Positions 8,550 through 18,745 of a DNA stretch of 64,000 nucleotides are shown piece by piece (the first letter of the stretch is position 1; every line of letters begins with the position of its first letter). The stretch comes from Bacteroidales bacterium F22 (GTDB lineage: Bacteria; Bacteroidota; Bacteroidia; Bacteroidales; Bacteroidaceae). Location of the stretch: positions 124,001 through 188,000 of the forward strand of contig CP095414.1 in assembly GCA_029541985.1 (NCBI GenBank). The letters are read 5' to 3'. The notes beneath the pieces are model-generated. The model saw only the letters and a program-made list of their open reading frames with translations, was not told the DNA's origin and searched no databases. Both the position numbers and the translations under genes were made by a program.

Positions 8550-10079
8550 TTAATCAGATTCTCTAGAATCTCTAAAACCTTCCATGTTGATGTATCTTTT
8601 GACCATGAATCGCTTATACACATTGCGTAACCAATATGGGGAAGTGGCGATGAAGGTAATACCAATGATGGATAAAACCCAATTGGCAATGTATTCAGGA
8701 GAAAAAGAGTAAAGTATACCTATCAATATCATTGGGATGAAAGTAGCGCACAATGTGGTTATTGTTTGGATCATGTTATTGCCACGTCCACTGTTTCGTC
8801 CTATTTTCTTGTTTAATGGGATAGTCGTCTTGTTATAAACGGCCAACTGAAACATCAAGAAGAAAAGGGTTCCTGCACAGAAAATTGAGATACTTAATAG
8901 TTTGAAGAATGGTTGTTTGTCTTGAATGACTAATATTTGCATGAAGACCCAAGGAATCACTGTAGCCAGAGCATAGAGATAATATTTAGCCTGGAGCAAT
9001 GATAAGATACTTTCATGTCGAGTCATCAAACAGTCTATATAGTTTCCTTCAAAATTCATGATGTTTTGACATAAAAATAGAGCAACAATACTTAAATTAT
9101 AAACCATGATGAAATAGCTCATATTTCCATCATAAATTGTCGTGAATGCGGAAACTAATGTAAATACGACTAAGAAGCCGAAGCTCATATGGAGTAGGGA
9201 GCGGGTGGATTTGTTTCGTAAAATAAGTTTAAATTCTAGTTGCATATACTGACCTACTAAGCCGTACTTTTCTAGGAATTCATATTTTCGTACTTTGGCT
9301 ATTTCCTTTTCTGGTTTAGTGGATAGACCACTTTGGTTAAAAATGATATTACTTATGACATGCCTTACGATGAATACTATACCGATAATGGAACCTATCA
9401 GTACAAGAAATGTCCAAAACCATCCAGCAAGTAATCCTTGTCCAAAAATCATAGAAGCGCGAGATACCATGTGTCCGTCTGGAATAAATTCTAATGCAGC
9501 TAAGCCAAGATATACAGTGAGTGGTAAGAAAACCCATAAGAAGTGTTCTTTAATTAATGTACGGCATAGAATATACCAATAGTTATTGAAGATACTTATC
9601 ATCACTATACCTATGCAATAAGTTATTACTCCCCAAAGGCCATGGTTTGGTACTATGGCTATCAATGAAAAAGGAATAAACATAAATAACCAGATTATAT
9701 TCTGAGCACTAAGTCCCGAGCGAAGTAAAAGGCAGTCAATAATAGATTCTCTTTTTATTGGCATTATCAAATAGGGAGTAATCTCTTGAGCAGGTAATTG
9801 CTGGTAGAAAAATCGAAGTTTGAAGTCAATCAAAAAGACGATGAGCAATCCTTTGTTCATGATATAGTAGGGTTCGAGATTGCTAGAAGCACTAAAACCT
9901 ATCCCGAATAACACGCCAAAAAAGATGAGATAAGAAGCCGATGCTATTATACCCAAGTTTAACATATAGCGGGAGAATTTATTCGCTTCACGCATGGGGT
10001 GACGTTTGAGATGTAACTTCGAATGTTGACGAAGTTCTAAAAATAGTTCTCGGAAAGAAAGTTTCTTATTAATTGCCAT
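8550..10079 (-). CDS. ABC transporter permease (DUF5687-like)
   Basis: A 509-residue integral membrane protein with about ten hydrophobic segments, cotranscribed with the downstream ATPase. Start ATG at 10079 (MAINKK) is preferred; the longer frame from 10094 adds only five residues. The soluble N-terminus (FRELFLELRQHSKLHLKRHP) and overall length recall the Bacteroidetes permease family I know as DUF5687, but I am not certain of the family number. Two internal regions of similar membrane organisation suggest a fused permease dimer. Function beyond ABC export is not visible. Confidence 0.75.
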   Translation of the reverse strand: MAINKKLSFRELFLELRQHSKLHLKRHPMREANKFSRYMLNLGIIASASYLIFFGVLFGIGFSASSNLEPYYIMNKGLLIVFLIDFKLRFFYQQLPAQEITPYLIMPIKRESIIDCLLLRSGLSAQNIIWLFMFIPFSLIAIVPNHGLWGVITYCIGIVMISIFNNYWYILCRTLIKEHFLWVFLPLTVYLGLAALEFIPDGHMVSRASMIFGQGLLAGWFWTFLVLIGSIIGIVFIVRHVISNIIFNQSGLSTKPEKEIAKVRKYEFLEKYGLVGQYMQLEFKLILRNKSTRSLLHMSFGFLVVFTLVSAFTTIYDGNMSYFIMVYNLSIVALFLCQNIMNFEGNYIDCLMTRHESILSLLQAKYYLYALATVIPWVFMQILVIQDKQPFFKLLSISIFCAGTLFFLMFQLAVYNKTTIPLNKKIGRNSGRGNNMIQTITTLCATFIPMILIGILYSFSPEYIANWVLSIIGITFIATSPYWLRNVYKRFMVKRYINMEGFRDSRESD

Positions 10080-10186
10080 AGAAGGAAGTATCAATTATAG
10101 TCCTGTTTTGCATGCGAAGATAGGAAATATATTCTGATTTGTATTGTTTCTTTCTCATTTGTTCTTAATTTTGCCTTTCTGAAATA

Positions 10187-11056
10187 CTAATTCTTTTTTC
10201 TAAATTCCATTGGGGATATTCCAACTTGCTTTTTGAAATATCTTCCGAAGGCTGATTGATCTGAAAAGTGAAGGTCTTCTGCGATTTGTTGTATCGGCGT
10301 GTTAGTGCCCATCAATACCGTTTTGATCTCTGAAATGAGGAACTCATTTATAATGGATTTGGGACTTTTCTTTACTTCATTTTGCGTTAGACTCGATAGA
10401 TATCTTGGACTAATGCATAATTTATCAGCATAGAAAGAGACGTCTCTATGTAATTGAAAATTCTCTTTTATTAGGAAATGAAATTTTTCGACTAATGAGT
10501 TTTGAGTATTTGAAACTCGTGAAGTTTGCATATCTATTTTCTTGTTCGTTTGTGCGAAATTTGCAACGTCTAAAAATAGACTCTGTATTAGATTCTGAAC
10601 TACCATCTTGTAAAAGAGATGTTCTGGAGTCTTATAAATATATTTGCACTCATCCATTAGTCGAATCGATTTTTCCCTATATACACGTTGATTTGAAAAA
10701 TTCAAAGGAGATACATTCTTTAAATAATAGAAAAAATTCATCTTTATTCGTATGGTGATGCTTTGTAATACTTGATAAGAGAATATGAAATATCTTACCT
10801 TAAAATCCGAACTCTCATCAGAGAATCGAACTGATGCTCTAGGAAGTATAATATGAAAAAAGTTACTCTTTATTACATAACTTTTGCCATCTATATGAAG
10901 CATGCATGACCCTTTTGTACATAAAAAAACTATAGGAGTATCTATCGTTTCTCTTCCCGCCTGATTGAAACTTCCTGTTATTTCTCTGTATTTTAAAATA
11001 GCAGTAGGTTCGGGTTCTGTACTTAAATCAAAATAATGAGTTTGCTTGTTAATCAT
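10187..11056 (-). CDS. AraC family transcriptional regulator
   Basis: A 289-residue regulator. The N-terminal half has a cupin-like sensor segment (FLCTKGSCMLHIDGKSYV); the C-terminal 100 residues hold two helix-turn-helix motifs ending with the AraC/XylS signature (AEDLHFSDQSAFGRYFKKQ and GISPMEFRKK). It is divergent from the RND efflux operon across a 178-bp intergenic region with promoters facing both ways, so it is the likely regulator of that pump. Confidence 0.92.
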   Translation of the reverse strand: MINKQTHYFDLSTEPEPTAILKYREITGSFNQAGRETIDTPIVFLCTKGSCMLHIDGKSYVIKSNFFHIILPRASVRFSDESSDFKVRYFIFSYQVLQSITIRIKMNFFYYLKNVSPLNFSNQRVYREKSIRLMDECKYIYKTPEHLFYKMVVQNLIQSLFLDVANFAQTNKKIDMQTSRVSNTQNSLVEKFHFLIKENFQLHRDVSFYADKLCISPRYLSSLTQNEVKKSPKSIINEFLISEIKTVLMGTNTPIQQIAEDLHFSDQSAFGRYFKKQVGISPMEFRKKN

Positions 11057-11087
11057 AAATAATCGAGGATTAAATTTTTTATAAAAA

Positions 11088-11118
11088 CAAATATAACGTT
11101 TTTTATGTATGAATCAAC
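11088..11118 (-). promoter_or_regulatory. promoter of the AraC-type regulator
   Basis: On the minus strand: -33-like GTTG (11118-11115), 19-bp spacer, -7 box TATATTTG (11095-11088), 32 bp before the start codon. Confidence 0.55.
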
Positions 11119-11160
11119 TGTTTGTTCCGAAAAAGTATAAAACTTATCCATTTTGTATAC

Positions 11161-11190
11161 ATTGCATCTCTGAATAAGGACGTATCTTTG
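11161..11190 (+). promoter_or_regulatory. promoter of the RND efflux operon
   Basis: -7 box TATCTTTG at 11183-11190 (exact), with ATTG at 11161-11164 as a possible -33 box at a slightly short 18-bp spacing. The operon starts 45 bp downstream. Confidence 0.55.
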
Positions 11191-11234
11191 TACCCAGATT
11201 TTAAAGGATAATTAATTAATAAGTTTTTTTAAGT

Positions 11235-12407
11235 ATGAAAAAGAAAACAGTGATAATCGCTCAAGGGCTGTGTATGTTACTTTTTGTTGCGCTAACTAGT
11301 TGCAGTAACAAGAAACAAGGACAACAAGCTATGCCAAATGCATATCCAATGCAAGTGATATCAACATCAAATCAAACATTGTTTGATAGATACCCAGCGA
11401 GTATAGAAGGTAAGCAAAATATTGCTATTATACCTCAGGTATCTGGACAGATAACCAAAGTTTGTGTAGAAGAAGGAGCGGCCGTAAAAAAAGGGCAGGC
11501 ACTTTTTATTATTGACCAAGTTCCTTTTGAGGCAGCAGTAAGAACAGCTGCCGCAAATGTAAATGCTGCTCGTGCAGCTGTAGCAACTGCGAAGTTGAAT
11601 TATACTAATAATCAAGCTTTGTATAAAGAGCAAGTTATTTCAGAATCGACTTTGCTGACCGTTAAAAATACCTTGGCATCTGCTGAAGCTGCTTTGGCTC
11701 AGGCTGAGGCCGCACATGTCAATGCATTGAATACATTGTCTTATTCAGTTGTTAAAGCACCATCGGCTGGTGTGGTTTCTACAATCAATTATCGTGTGGG
11801 AGCTTTGGTGGGGCCAACTATAACAACTCCTTTGACCTATGTGTCTGACAACTCAGAGATGTATGTCTATTTTGCAATGGCTGACTTACAGCGTTTGAAG
11901 TACATACGCCAATATGGTTCTTTAGACAAGGCTTTAGCTGAAATGCCTGAAGTGACATTGGAATTGGCTGATGAATCAGCTTATGACCAAAAAGGAAAGA
12001 TTGAAAGTATCTCTGGAATAGTTGATTCAAGTACAGGTCAAGTTCAGTTTAGAGCTTCGTTCCCTAATCCAGATAGATTGTTGACTAGTGGTGGAAATGG
12101 AACTGTTATCATTCCTAGCGAGTACAAAGATGTTATAGAAATACCTCAATCGGCTATTTTCCGTCTGCAAGACAAGGTCTTTGTTTATCTTTTCGAGGAT
12201 GGTCAAGCAAAAGCTCAAATGGTTACCCTTGCACCGCTTCAAGATGGTAAAAATTATATCGTAACTGAAGGATTGAAAGCAGGACAAAAGATTGTATCAG
12301 AAGGTGCTGGTCTATTGCGTCCAGGACTTCCTATTACAGAAGCTAAAGCTAGACCAGAACAAGGTGCTGCTGCTCATCAGACTGCAGCTTCAGAGTCAGA
12401 GAAATAA
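11235..12407 (+). CDS. RND efflux periplasmic adaptor lipoprotein (membrane fusion protein)
   Basis: A 390-residue adaptor linking the inner-membrane RND pump to the outer-membrane channel. The lipobox VALTSC (Cys near residue 23) indicates lipid anchoring. The order is typical: a barrel-sandwich lipoyl half (IIPQVSGQITKVCVEEGAAV), an alanine-rich helical hairpin (about residues 95-160), the second lipoyl half (VVKAPSAGVVSTINYRVGAL), a beta-barrel and a membrane-proximal domain. First gene of the operon with the pump (33 bp gap) and channel. Confidence 0.94.
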   Translation: MKKKTVIIAQGLCMLLFVALTSCSNKKQGQQAMPNAYPMQVISTSNQTLFDRYPASIEGKQNIAIIPQVSGQITKVCVEEGAAVKKGQALFIIDQVPFEAAVRTAAANVNAARAAVATAKLNYTNNQALYKEQVISESTLLTVKNTLASAEAALAQAEAAHVNALNTLSYSVVKAPSAGVVSTINYRVGALVGPTITTPLTYVSDNSEMYVYFAMADLQRLKYIRQYGSLDKALAEMPEVTLELADESAYDQKGKIESISGIVDSSTGQVQFRASFPNPDRLLTSGGNGTVIIPSEYKDVIEIPQSAIFRLQDKVFVYLFEDGQAKAQMVTLAPLQDGKNYIVTEGLKAGQKIVSEGAGLLRPGLPITEAKARPEQGAAAHQTAASESEK

Positions 12408-12439
12408 TCTATTAAACGAAAAATGATAACGATAATAAT

Positions 12440-15400
12440 ATGAATGTAAAATTCTTTATTGATAGACCGGTACTTTCTATAGTCTTGTCTGTCTCTATCG
12501 TGATATTGGGTCTGATTGGTCTCAACGTGTTGCCAGTCGAACAATATCCAGATATAGCTCCCCCTACGATACAGGTAACGGCTTCCTACCCAGGTGCCAA
12601 TGCTGAAACCGTAATGAAAAGTGTGGTTGCTCCACTTGAAGAAAGTATCAATGGTGTAGAGGACATGATTTATATGTCTTCTTCAGCAACAAATTCAGGT
12701 ACTGCTACTATATCAGTGTATTTCAAACAAGGAACTAACCCTGACATGGCAGCTGTATACGTACAGAACCGTGTGACTCAGGCTACTGGTGTCTTACCTG
12801 CTGCAGTAAATTTGGTGGGTGTGACAACAGCTAAGAGGCAGACGACTATGCTTACTATCTTTACTTTGAATAGTCCACATAATACTTATGATACGAACTT
12901 CCTTAGTAACTATATAAATATAGTCATGAAGCCAGCTTTGTTACGTGTTTCTGGTGTTGGGCAGGTATTGACTTTTGGATCTAATTATTCCATGAGACTC
13001 TGGTTGAAGCCAGATAAGATGAAACAGTATAGTTTGATACCTAGCGATATTACGACGGTATTAGGCGAACAGAACTTAGAGGTTGCAACGGGCTCATTTG
13101 GTGATAATACTGATGACAATACCTACAACTATGTAATGCGTTACAAAGGTCGTAAGGAAACGGTACCCGAATTTAATGACATGGTCATTAAAGCCTTGCC
13201 TAGTGGAGAGGTACTTCGATTGAAAGATGTAGCCAGAATAGAATTAGGTAAAGAATCTTATGCTTATAAATCTTCAATGGATGGTGTCAATGCGGTAGGT
13301 ACTGTATTGTTCCAAATGCCAGGTTCTAATGCAACCCAAGTAAATAAGGATGTTCAAGTTCTGTTTAAAGAATTAAGTAAGGACCTACCAAAGGATGTGG
13401 AGATTACTACTGTAATGTCTTCTAATGACTTTCTATATGCATCAATCAATACAGTAATTGAAACGTTGATTATAGCCATCATATTGGTTATTTTGGTTCT
13501 CTACTTCTTCTTGCAAGACTTTAGAGCTACAATGGTTCCTACAATATCTATATTTGTCTCACTGATTGGTACGTTTGCTTTCATCTCCGTGATGGGATTC
13601 TCACTGAATCTGTTGACACTCTTTGCTCTGGTTCTGGTGATTGGTACTGTGGTGGATGATGCTATTGTCGTCGTCGAAGCAGTACAAGCACGATTTGATA
13701 TTGGTTATACATCTGCTTATAAAGCATCTAAGGATGCCATGGGTGGTTTGACTCAGGCGATTATAACCACTTCTATCGTATTTATGGCTGTGTTTATTCC
13801 AGTTTCCTTTATTGGGGGAACTTCCGGTATATTCTATCAACAGTTTGGTCTTACAATGGCTGTTGCTGTAGCTATCTCTACGGTAAATGCGTTGACGCTT
13901 AGTCCTACGCTTTGTGCATTGATGCTCAAACCTGTACCTCCATTGCGTGCGGATGGTAAGTTAACTTTCGCTGACCGTATGCGTAAAGCCTATAACTCAT
14001 CATTTAATGTGATGCTTGATAAATACAAGAATGGGGTAATGTTTTTCATTAAACGTGCTTGGCTTGTATGGACTGGATTAGGATTAGCAGTTATATTGCT
14101 AATTTACTTCGTTACGACTACGCCTACAGGACTTGTTCCTGATGAGGACAATGGTATTGTATTCGTTTCTGCAACATTTGCCCCTGGTTCGACTGTAAAT
14201 AGCACGAATAATATAATGAATACTGTAGAGGAACGATGCATACAGATTCCAGGTGTGCAACATATTATGCAAGTATCGGGATATAATTTCTTAAGTGGAC
14301 AGTCTCAATCTGCCGGTATGTTAATTATTCGACTAAAAGATTGGTCAGAGCGAGATAAGACAGAAACCCAGAAAGCTATCATCGGACAAGTTTATGGTCG
14401 AACAGCGGACTTAAAAGGAGCTAGCATATTCTGTTTCGCCCCAGGTATGATTCCTGGATATGGTACAGGTAATATGCTTGAAGTTCAACTACAAGACAAG
14501 ACAGGTGTTTCTTCAGAAGAATTTTATAAGACAATGATGCCAATCATTGGAGGAATCAATGCATTACCTGAAGTTAAGATGGCTTATTCTACGTTTAATG
14601 TAAACTATCCTCAGTATTTAGTTGATGTGGATGTGGTAGCTTGTAAACAAAAAGGAATATCTCCTGCGACTGTACTTGATGTTTTGTCTGGATATTATGG
14701 TGGACAGTACGTATCAAATATCAACCGATTCACTAAGGTATATCGTGTGATGATTCAAGCAGATCCTAAATACACTTTAGATGAGAACTCTTTAGGCAAG
14801 ATTTTTGTTCGTGTCAATGGTGAGATGGCTCCAGTGAATCAATTCTTAAAAATAAAACGAGTGAATGGAGCAGAGTCTTTGAATCGTTTTAATTTGTATT
14901 CTAGTATGACTCTTAATGTGATGCCTGCTGATGGTGCTAGCTCTGGTGAAGCACTTGCTGCATTTAAAACATTCGCTAAGAATAATATTCCTCGTGGTTA
15001 TGACTACGACTTCTCTGGTATGACTAGAGAGCAAGCCAGCACAGGTAATACGACAGCATTAATATTTGCTTTCTGTATCTTATTCATTTATTTGATTTTA
15101 GCTGCGTTATACGAGAGCTTTTTCATTCCATTTGCTGTAATTTTATCTGTGCCATTTGGTTTGATGGGTAGTTTCTTCTTCGCTCGAATCATGGGTGTAG
15201 AGAATAACATTTACTTACAAACGGGACTGATTATGTTGATTGGTTTGCTATCGAAAACAGCAATTCTGTTGACTGAGTATGCTACTGAACGTCGTCGTGC
15301 TGGTATGACGCTTTCTCAAGCTGCATATTCTGCTGCAACTGTTCGTTTACGTCCGATTTTGATGACTGCGTTGACCTTAGTATTCGGTATGCTTCCTATG

Positions 15401-15796
15401 ATGTTTTCTATGGGAGTAGGTGCTAATGGTAACCGCTCACTTGGTACTGGTGTAGTAGGTGGTATGGTTATTGGTACTTTAGCCTTGCTATTTGTGGTAC
15501 CGACACTTTTCGTTGTTTTCCAATGGATGGATGAACGTTTCAATCCATCTCATATCGAAAGTAAAGAGGAAATAGACCCTGCAATCTTATCTCAACAAGA
15601 AAAGATTGATAAGATGTATGCTATTATGCAGAAACAGAAAAAGCAAGTAGATAAAATGAAGAAGAGCGGAGCTCTCGACGCATTGATGAATTATGATCCA
15701 AATGCTTTAAAGCCATGTGATGATTCTGATAATAATTCCAATGGACGTTCGAAAGACGAATCAAAGGATGGTAAGTCAGGTCATTCGAAGAAATAA
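12440..15796 (+). CDS. AcrB/HAE1-family RND efflux transporter
   Basis: A 1118-residue proton-driven inner-membrane pump of the hydrophobe/amphiphile efflux family. It starts MNVKFFIDRPVLSIVLSVSI, has twelve predicted membrane spans and two large periplasmic loops. The proton-relay pair is D406-D407 in VVDDAIVVVEA, and a membrane Lys is present in LLSKTAILLTEYA. The C-terminus has an unusual hydrophilic tail of about 80 residues rich in Lys, Asp and Ser (KMKKSGALDAL, ending GKSGHSKK), longer than in AcrB. Its stop codon overlaps the upstream-most possible ATG of the next gene. Confidence 0.96.
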   Translation: MNVKFFIDRPVLSIVLSVSIVILGLIGLNVLPVEQYPDIAPPTIQVTASYPGANAETVMKSVVAPLEESINGVEDMIYMSSSATNSGTATISVYFKQGTNPDMAAVYVQNRVTQATGVLPAAVNLVGVTTAKRQTTMLTIFTLNSPHNTYDTNFLSNYINIVMKPALLRVSGVGQVLTFGSNYSMRLWLKPDKMKQYSLIPSDITTVLGEQNLEVATGSFGDNTDDNTYNYVMRYKGRKETVPEFNDMVIKALPSGEVLRLKDVARIELGKESYAYKSSMDGVNAVGTVLFQMPGSNATQVNKDVQVLFKELSKDLPKDVEITTVMSSNDFLYASINTVIETLIIAIILVILVLYFFLQDFRATMVPTISIFVSLIGTFAFISVMGFSLNLLTLFALVLVIGTVVDDAIVVVEAVQARFDIGYTSAYKASKDAMGGLTQAIITTSIVFMAVFIPVSFIGGTSGIFYQQFGLTMAVAVAISTVNALTLSPTLCALMLKPVPPLRADGKLTFADRMRKAYNSSFNVMLDKYKNGVMFFIKRAWLVWTGLGLAVILLIYFVTTTPTGLVPDEDNGIVFVSATFAPGSTVNSTNNIMNTVEERCIQIPGVQHIMQVSGYNFLSGQSQSAGMLIIRLKDWSERDKTETQKAIIGQVYGRTADLKGASIFCFAPGMIPGYGTGNMLEVQLQDKTGVSSEEFYKTMMPIIGGINALPEVKMAYSTFNVNYPQYLVDVDVVACKQKGISPATVLDVLSGYYGGQYVSNINRFTKVYRVMIQADPKYTLDENSLGKIFVRVNGEMAPVNQFLKIKRVNGAESLNRFNLYSSMTLNVMPADGASSGEALAAFKTFAKNNIPRGYDYDFSGMTREQASTGNTTALIFAFCILFIYLILAALYESFFIPFAVILSVPFGLMGSFFFARIMGVENNIYLQTGLIMLIGLLSKTAILLTEYATERRRAGMTLSQAAYSAATVRLRPILMTALTLVFGMLPMMFSMGVGANGNRSLGTGVVGGMVIGTLALLFVVPTLFVVFQWMDERFNPSHIESKEEIDPAILSQQEKIDKMYAIMQKQKKQVDKMKKSGALDALMNYDPNALKPCDDSDNNSNGRSKDESKDGKSGHSKK

Positions 15797-15840
15797 TGGA
15801 GTCATTGAATCAAAATAATGAAACAAAACGAATCAATATA

Positions 15841-17214
15841 ATGAAGAAAATATTTTTATATATAGGGGTAGCTACTTTGCTAAGTAGCTGCCACATATAC
15901 CAGTCGTATAAGCGTCCGGATGTGAATGTAGACGAACTCTTCGGTTCTGATATTGAAGCAGCCATCGATTCTACTTCTTTAGGAGATATAGCATGGCAAG
16001 ATTTTTTCAAAGATGCCAAATTACAAACACTTATAGAAAGAGGATTGGAAGCAAATGCAGATTTAAAGTCAGCGCGTTCTACTGTGACCCAAGCTCGTGC
16101 TGGACTAATGACTTCTCGTTTAGCTTATTTACCCTCGTTAGCTTTGTCTCCACAAGGACAAGTTACTAGTGTAGACCATGGTAAGGCTGTTCAAACCTAT
16201 TCATTGCCCGTCGTTTCGTCTTGGCAATTGGATGTCTTTGGCAACCTTCTCAATGCTAATAGATCGGCAAAGAGTCAGTGGCAAGCTGCCAAAGATTATC
16301 AACAGGCTGTTCAGTCTCAAGTAATTGCTGGTATTGCCAATACTTATTTTACTTTGATAATGCTTAACAAGCAAGTCGAAGTAACTCAAGAGGCTGTCAG
16401 TCTATGGGAAAAGACAGTGAAGAGTACAAAAGCCTTGATGGATGCCGGAATGGCAAACCGTGCTGCTGTAGCTCAGACTGAGTCAGCGTATCAACAAGCA
16501 AAGATGACTTTAGAGACGCTCAAACTGAATTTGAATGAGACTGAAAATGCAATGTCTCTTCTTTTGCATGAGAAACCTTGTCATTATGATGTAGGTGAGA
16601 TGTCTGCGCAGACATTCGATGAGTCATTGGTTGTTAGTTATCCTGCTCAGATTCTAAGTAACCGTCCTGATGTACGAGCTGCTGAACGTAACTTACAAAT
16701 GTATTATTACAATGTAAATGTTGCACGTAGTCAATTCTATCCTTCTATTAATCTTTCCGGTTCCGCTGGTTGGTCTAATAATTTAGGTTCCGCCGTAGTA
16801 AATCCAGGTAAGTTAGTAGCATCTGCTATAGCCTCACTCACACAGCCTTTGTTTTCAAACGGTAAATTGGTGGCTAATCTTCGCGTTGCAAAAGCACAAT
16901 ATGAAGATGCAGTAACATCATTTGAGCAATCAATTCTTCAAGCTGGTGCAGATGTTAATAATGCATTAGCTAGTTGCCAAGCAGCAAAGAAGAATACAGA
17001 ATCTGTAGCTAAGCAAGTAGATGCTTCCAAGATTGCATATGATGTGACTCAAAAGACTATGCAATATGGTAATACGACATATCTTGAGGTAATTACAGCA
17101 CAGCAATCTTATTTGTCTGCTCAGTTGTCTCAAGTAAGCCAGTGGTATAAACAAGCTAATGGTATGATCTCTTTGTGGACTGCACTCGGTGGTGGTTCAG
17201 CTGTTCAAAAATAG
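15841..17214 (+). CDS. outer-membrane efflux channel lipoprotein (NodT/OprM type)
   Basis: A 457-residue TolC-family channel completing the tripartite pump. Starting at 15841 gives MKKIFLYIGVATLLSSC, a clean lipoprotein signal with Cys at residue 17; the frame is open from 15796 (overlapping the pump stop codon) but would put 15 hydrophilic residues before it. Two repeated outer-membrane-efflux domains follow (DVFGNLLNANRSAKSQW, and YYNVNVARSQFYPSINLSG in the second half). Third gene of the operon. Confidence 0.93.
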   Translation: MKKIFLYIGVATLLSSCHIYQSYKRPDVNVDELFGSDIEAAIDSTSLGDIAWQDFFKDAKLQTLIERGLEANADLKSARSTVTQARAGLMTSRLAYLPSLALSPQGQVTSVDHGKAVQTYSLPVVSSWQLDVFGNLLNANRSAKSQWQAAKDYQQAVQSQVIAGIANTYFTLIMLNKQVEVTQEAVSLWEKTVKSTKALMDAGMANRAAVAQTESAYQQAKMTLETLKLNLNETENAMSLLLHEKPCHYDVGEMSAQTFDESLVVSYPAQILSNRPDVRAAERNLQMYYYNVNVARSQFYPSINLSGSAGWSNNLGSAVVNPGKLVASAIASLTQPLFSNGKLVANLRVAKAQYEDAVTSFEQSILQAGADVNNALASCQAAKKNTESVAKQVDASKIAYDVTQKTMQYGNTTYLEVITAQQSYLSAQLSQVSQWYKQANGMISLWTALGGGSAVQK

Positions 17215-17270
17215 AAGTCTGAAAAAAGAAACTTAATCGAATAGATTCTATTAAGTAAACTCTAAAAAAA

Positions 17271-17301
17271 GGGTTGTGTCAAATATTGACACAACCCCTT
17301 T
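17271..17301. terminator. terminator after the efflux operon
   Basis: A 12-bp perfect stem (17271-17282 with 17286-17297) with a 3-nt loop, preceded by seven A and followed by a T-rich stretch. It lies between convergent genes and probably works in both directions. Confidence 0.85.
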
Positions 17302-17347
17302 TCTTTTGTTATATAAGTCTTACAATAGACTTCCATATTTCAAGAAG

Positions 17348-18712
17348 TTAAACCTTATCGTATTCTTGATGAAAACGAGATACTGCAATAACCCCTTTAC
17401 GCCATATATCGATCGAACAATTCTCATTAGGTGAATGAATAGCATTGCTTTCCAATCCAAATCCCATCAAAATACTTTTGACGCCCAATACACGTTCAAA
17501 AGTAGAGATGATAGGGATACTTCCTCCTCGACGTACGGCGAGTGGCGTTTTACCAAAAGCTTCTTCGAATCCTATTTCGGCAGCTTTATATGCTGGCAAG
17601 TCAATAGGGCAAAGATAGGCTTCTCCACCATGCATAGGAGTCACTTTAACTTGAACAGACTTAGGAGCAATCTTTTTGATATGATCAATCATTAACTTAG
17701 AAATCTTATTATGATCTTGATGAGCTACTAATCGACAAGACAACTTAGCCGTTGCTTTAGATGGGAGTACTGTCTTACTTCCTTCAGCCATATAGCCTCC
17801 ATAAATACCACATAAATCCAATGATGGACGGCAACTATTTCGTTCCAAAGTAGAATATCCCTCTTCACCGAATAGTTCATCCACACCTAATCGCTTCTTA
17901 TATTCTTCCTCGTTAAAAGGAATCGATGCAATCATCTCTCGTTCTCGCAATGGAATATCTTCCACATCATCATAGAAGTGAGGGACAGTAATTCGTCCCT
18001 TGTCGTCTTGAAGTTTAGAAATCAGATTACACAACACATTGAGTGGATTGTGAACAGCACCACCAAAATGTCCAGAATGTAAATCCCTATTTGGACCAGT
18101 GACTTCGACTTCCCAATACGCAAGACCTCTCAAACCTGAAGTGATAGATGGCATATCAGCTCCCAGCATGGAAGTATCACTAACTAAAATAATATCAGAG
18201 GCCAACAGTTCTTTATGTCCTTGGCAAAAAGCCTCAAGACTAGGGCTTCCGATTTCTTCTTCTCCTTCGAGTAAGAATTTTACATTATGCTTGAGTAAAT
18301 TATTTTTCACGAGATATTCAAAAGCTTTAGCTTGGATAAAAGATTGCCCTTTATCATCATCAGCTCCACGAGCCCAAATGTGTCCATCTCGAATCTCTGG
18401 TTCAAAAGGTTTACTCTTCCACAAACTCAAAGGTTCTACTGGCATCACATCATAGTGCCCATAAATGAGCACCGTTTTAGCTTCTGGCGATACCTTATAT
18501 TCACCATACACCACAGGATTGCCGTTAGTGGCAAAGATTTCTGCTTTTTGAACTCCAGATTCGAGAAGTAGTTCTCGCCAAGTCTGTGCACAAACCGTCA
18601 TGTCATCATGATGCTCTGGATTGCTGCTAATACTAGGGATGCGTATAAGCTTGAATAATTCTTCAAACATTCTATCTTGATTCTTCTCTAAATACTTCTG
18701 AATTGTTTCCAT
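17348..18712 (-). CDS. M20 family dipeptidase
   Basis: A 454-residue zinc metallopeptidase of the M20 (carnosinase/PepV-like) family, cytosolic with no signal peptide. Metal and catalytic motifs are visible: YGHYDVMPVEP (His ligand and Asp), ARGADDDKGQ (bridging Asp), LEGEEEIGSPS (catalytic and ligand Glu), LVSDTSM (Asp ligand) and the C-terminal NAIHSPNE (His ligand). The dimerisation-domain HSGHFGG motif is also present. It probably hydrolyses dipeptides during peptide utilisation. Confidence 0.93.
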   Translation of the reverse strand: METIQKYLEKNQDRMFEELFKLIRIPSISSNPEHHDDMTVCAQTWRELLLESGVQKAEIFATNGNPVVYGEYKVSPEAKTVLIYGHYDVMPVEPLSLWKSKPFEPEIRDGHIWARGADDDKGQSFIQAKAFEYLVKNNLLKHNVKFLLEGEEEIGSPSLEAFCQGHKELLASDIILVSDTSMLGADMPSITSGLRGLAYWEVEVTGPNRDLHSGHFGGAVHNPLNVLCNLISKLQDDKGRITVPHFYDDVEDIPLREREMIASIPFNEEEYKKRLGVDELFGEEGYSTLERNSCRPSLDLCGIYGGYMAEGSKTVLPSKATAKLSCRLVAHQDHNKISKLMIDHIKKIAPKSVQVKVTPMHGGEAYLCPIDLPAYKAAEIGFEEAFGKTPLAVRRGGSIPIISTFERVLGVKSILMGFGLESNAIHSPNENCSIDIWRKGVIAVSRFHQEYDKV

Positions 18713-18745
18713 TTAATTTAAGTTATTAGTCTTTTATACTCATTA

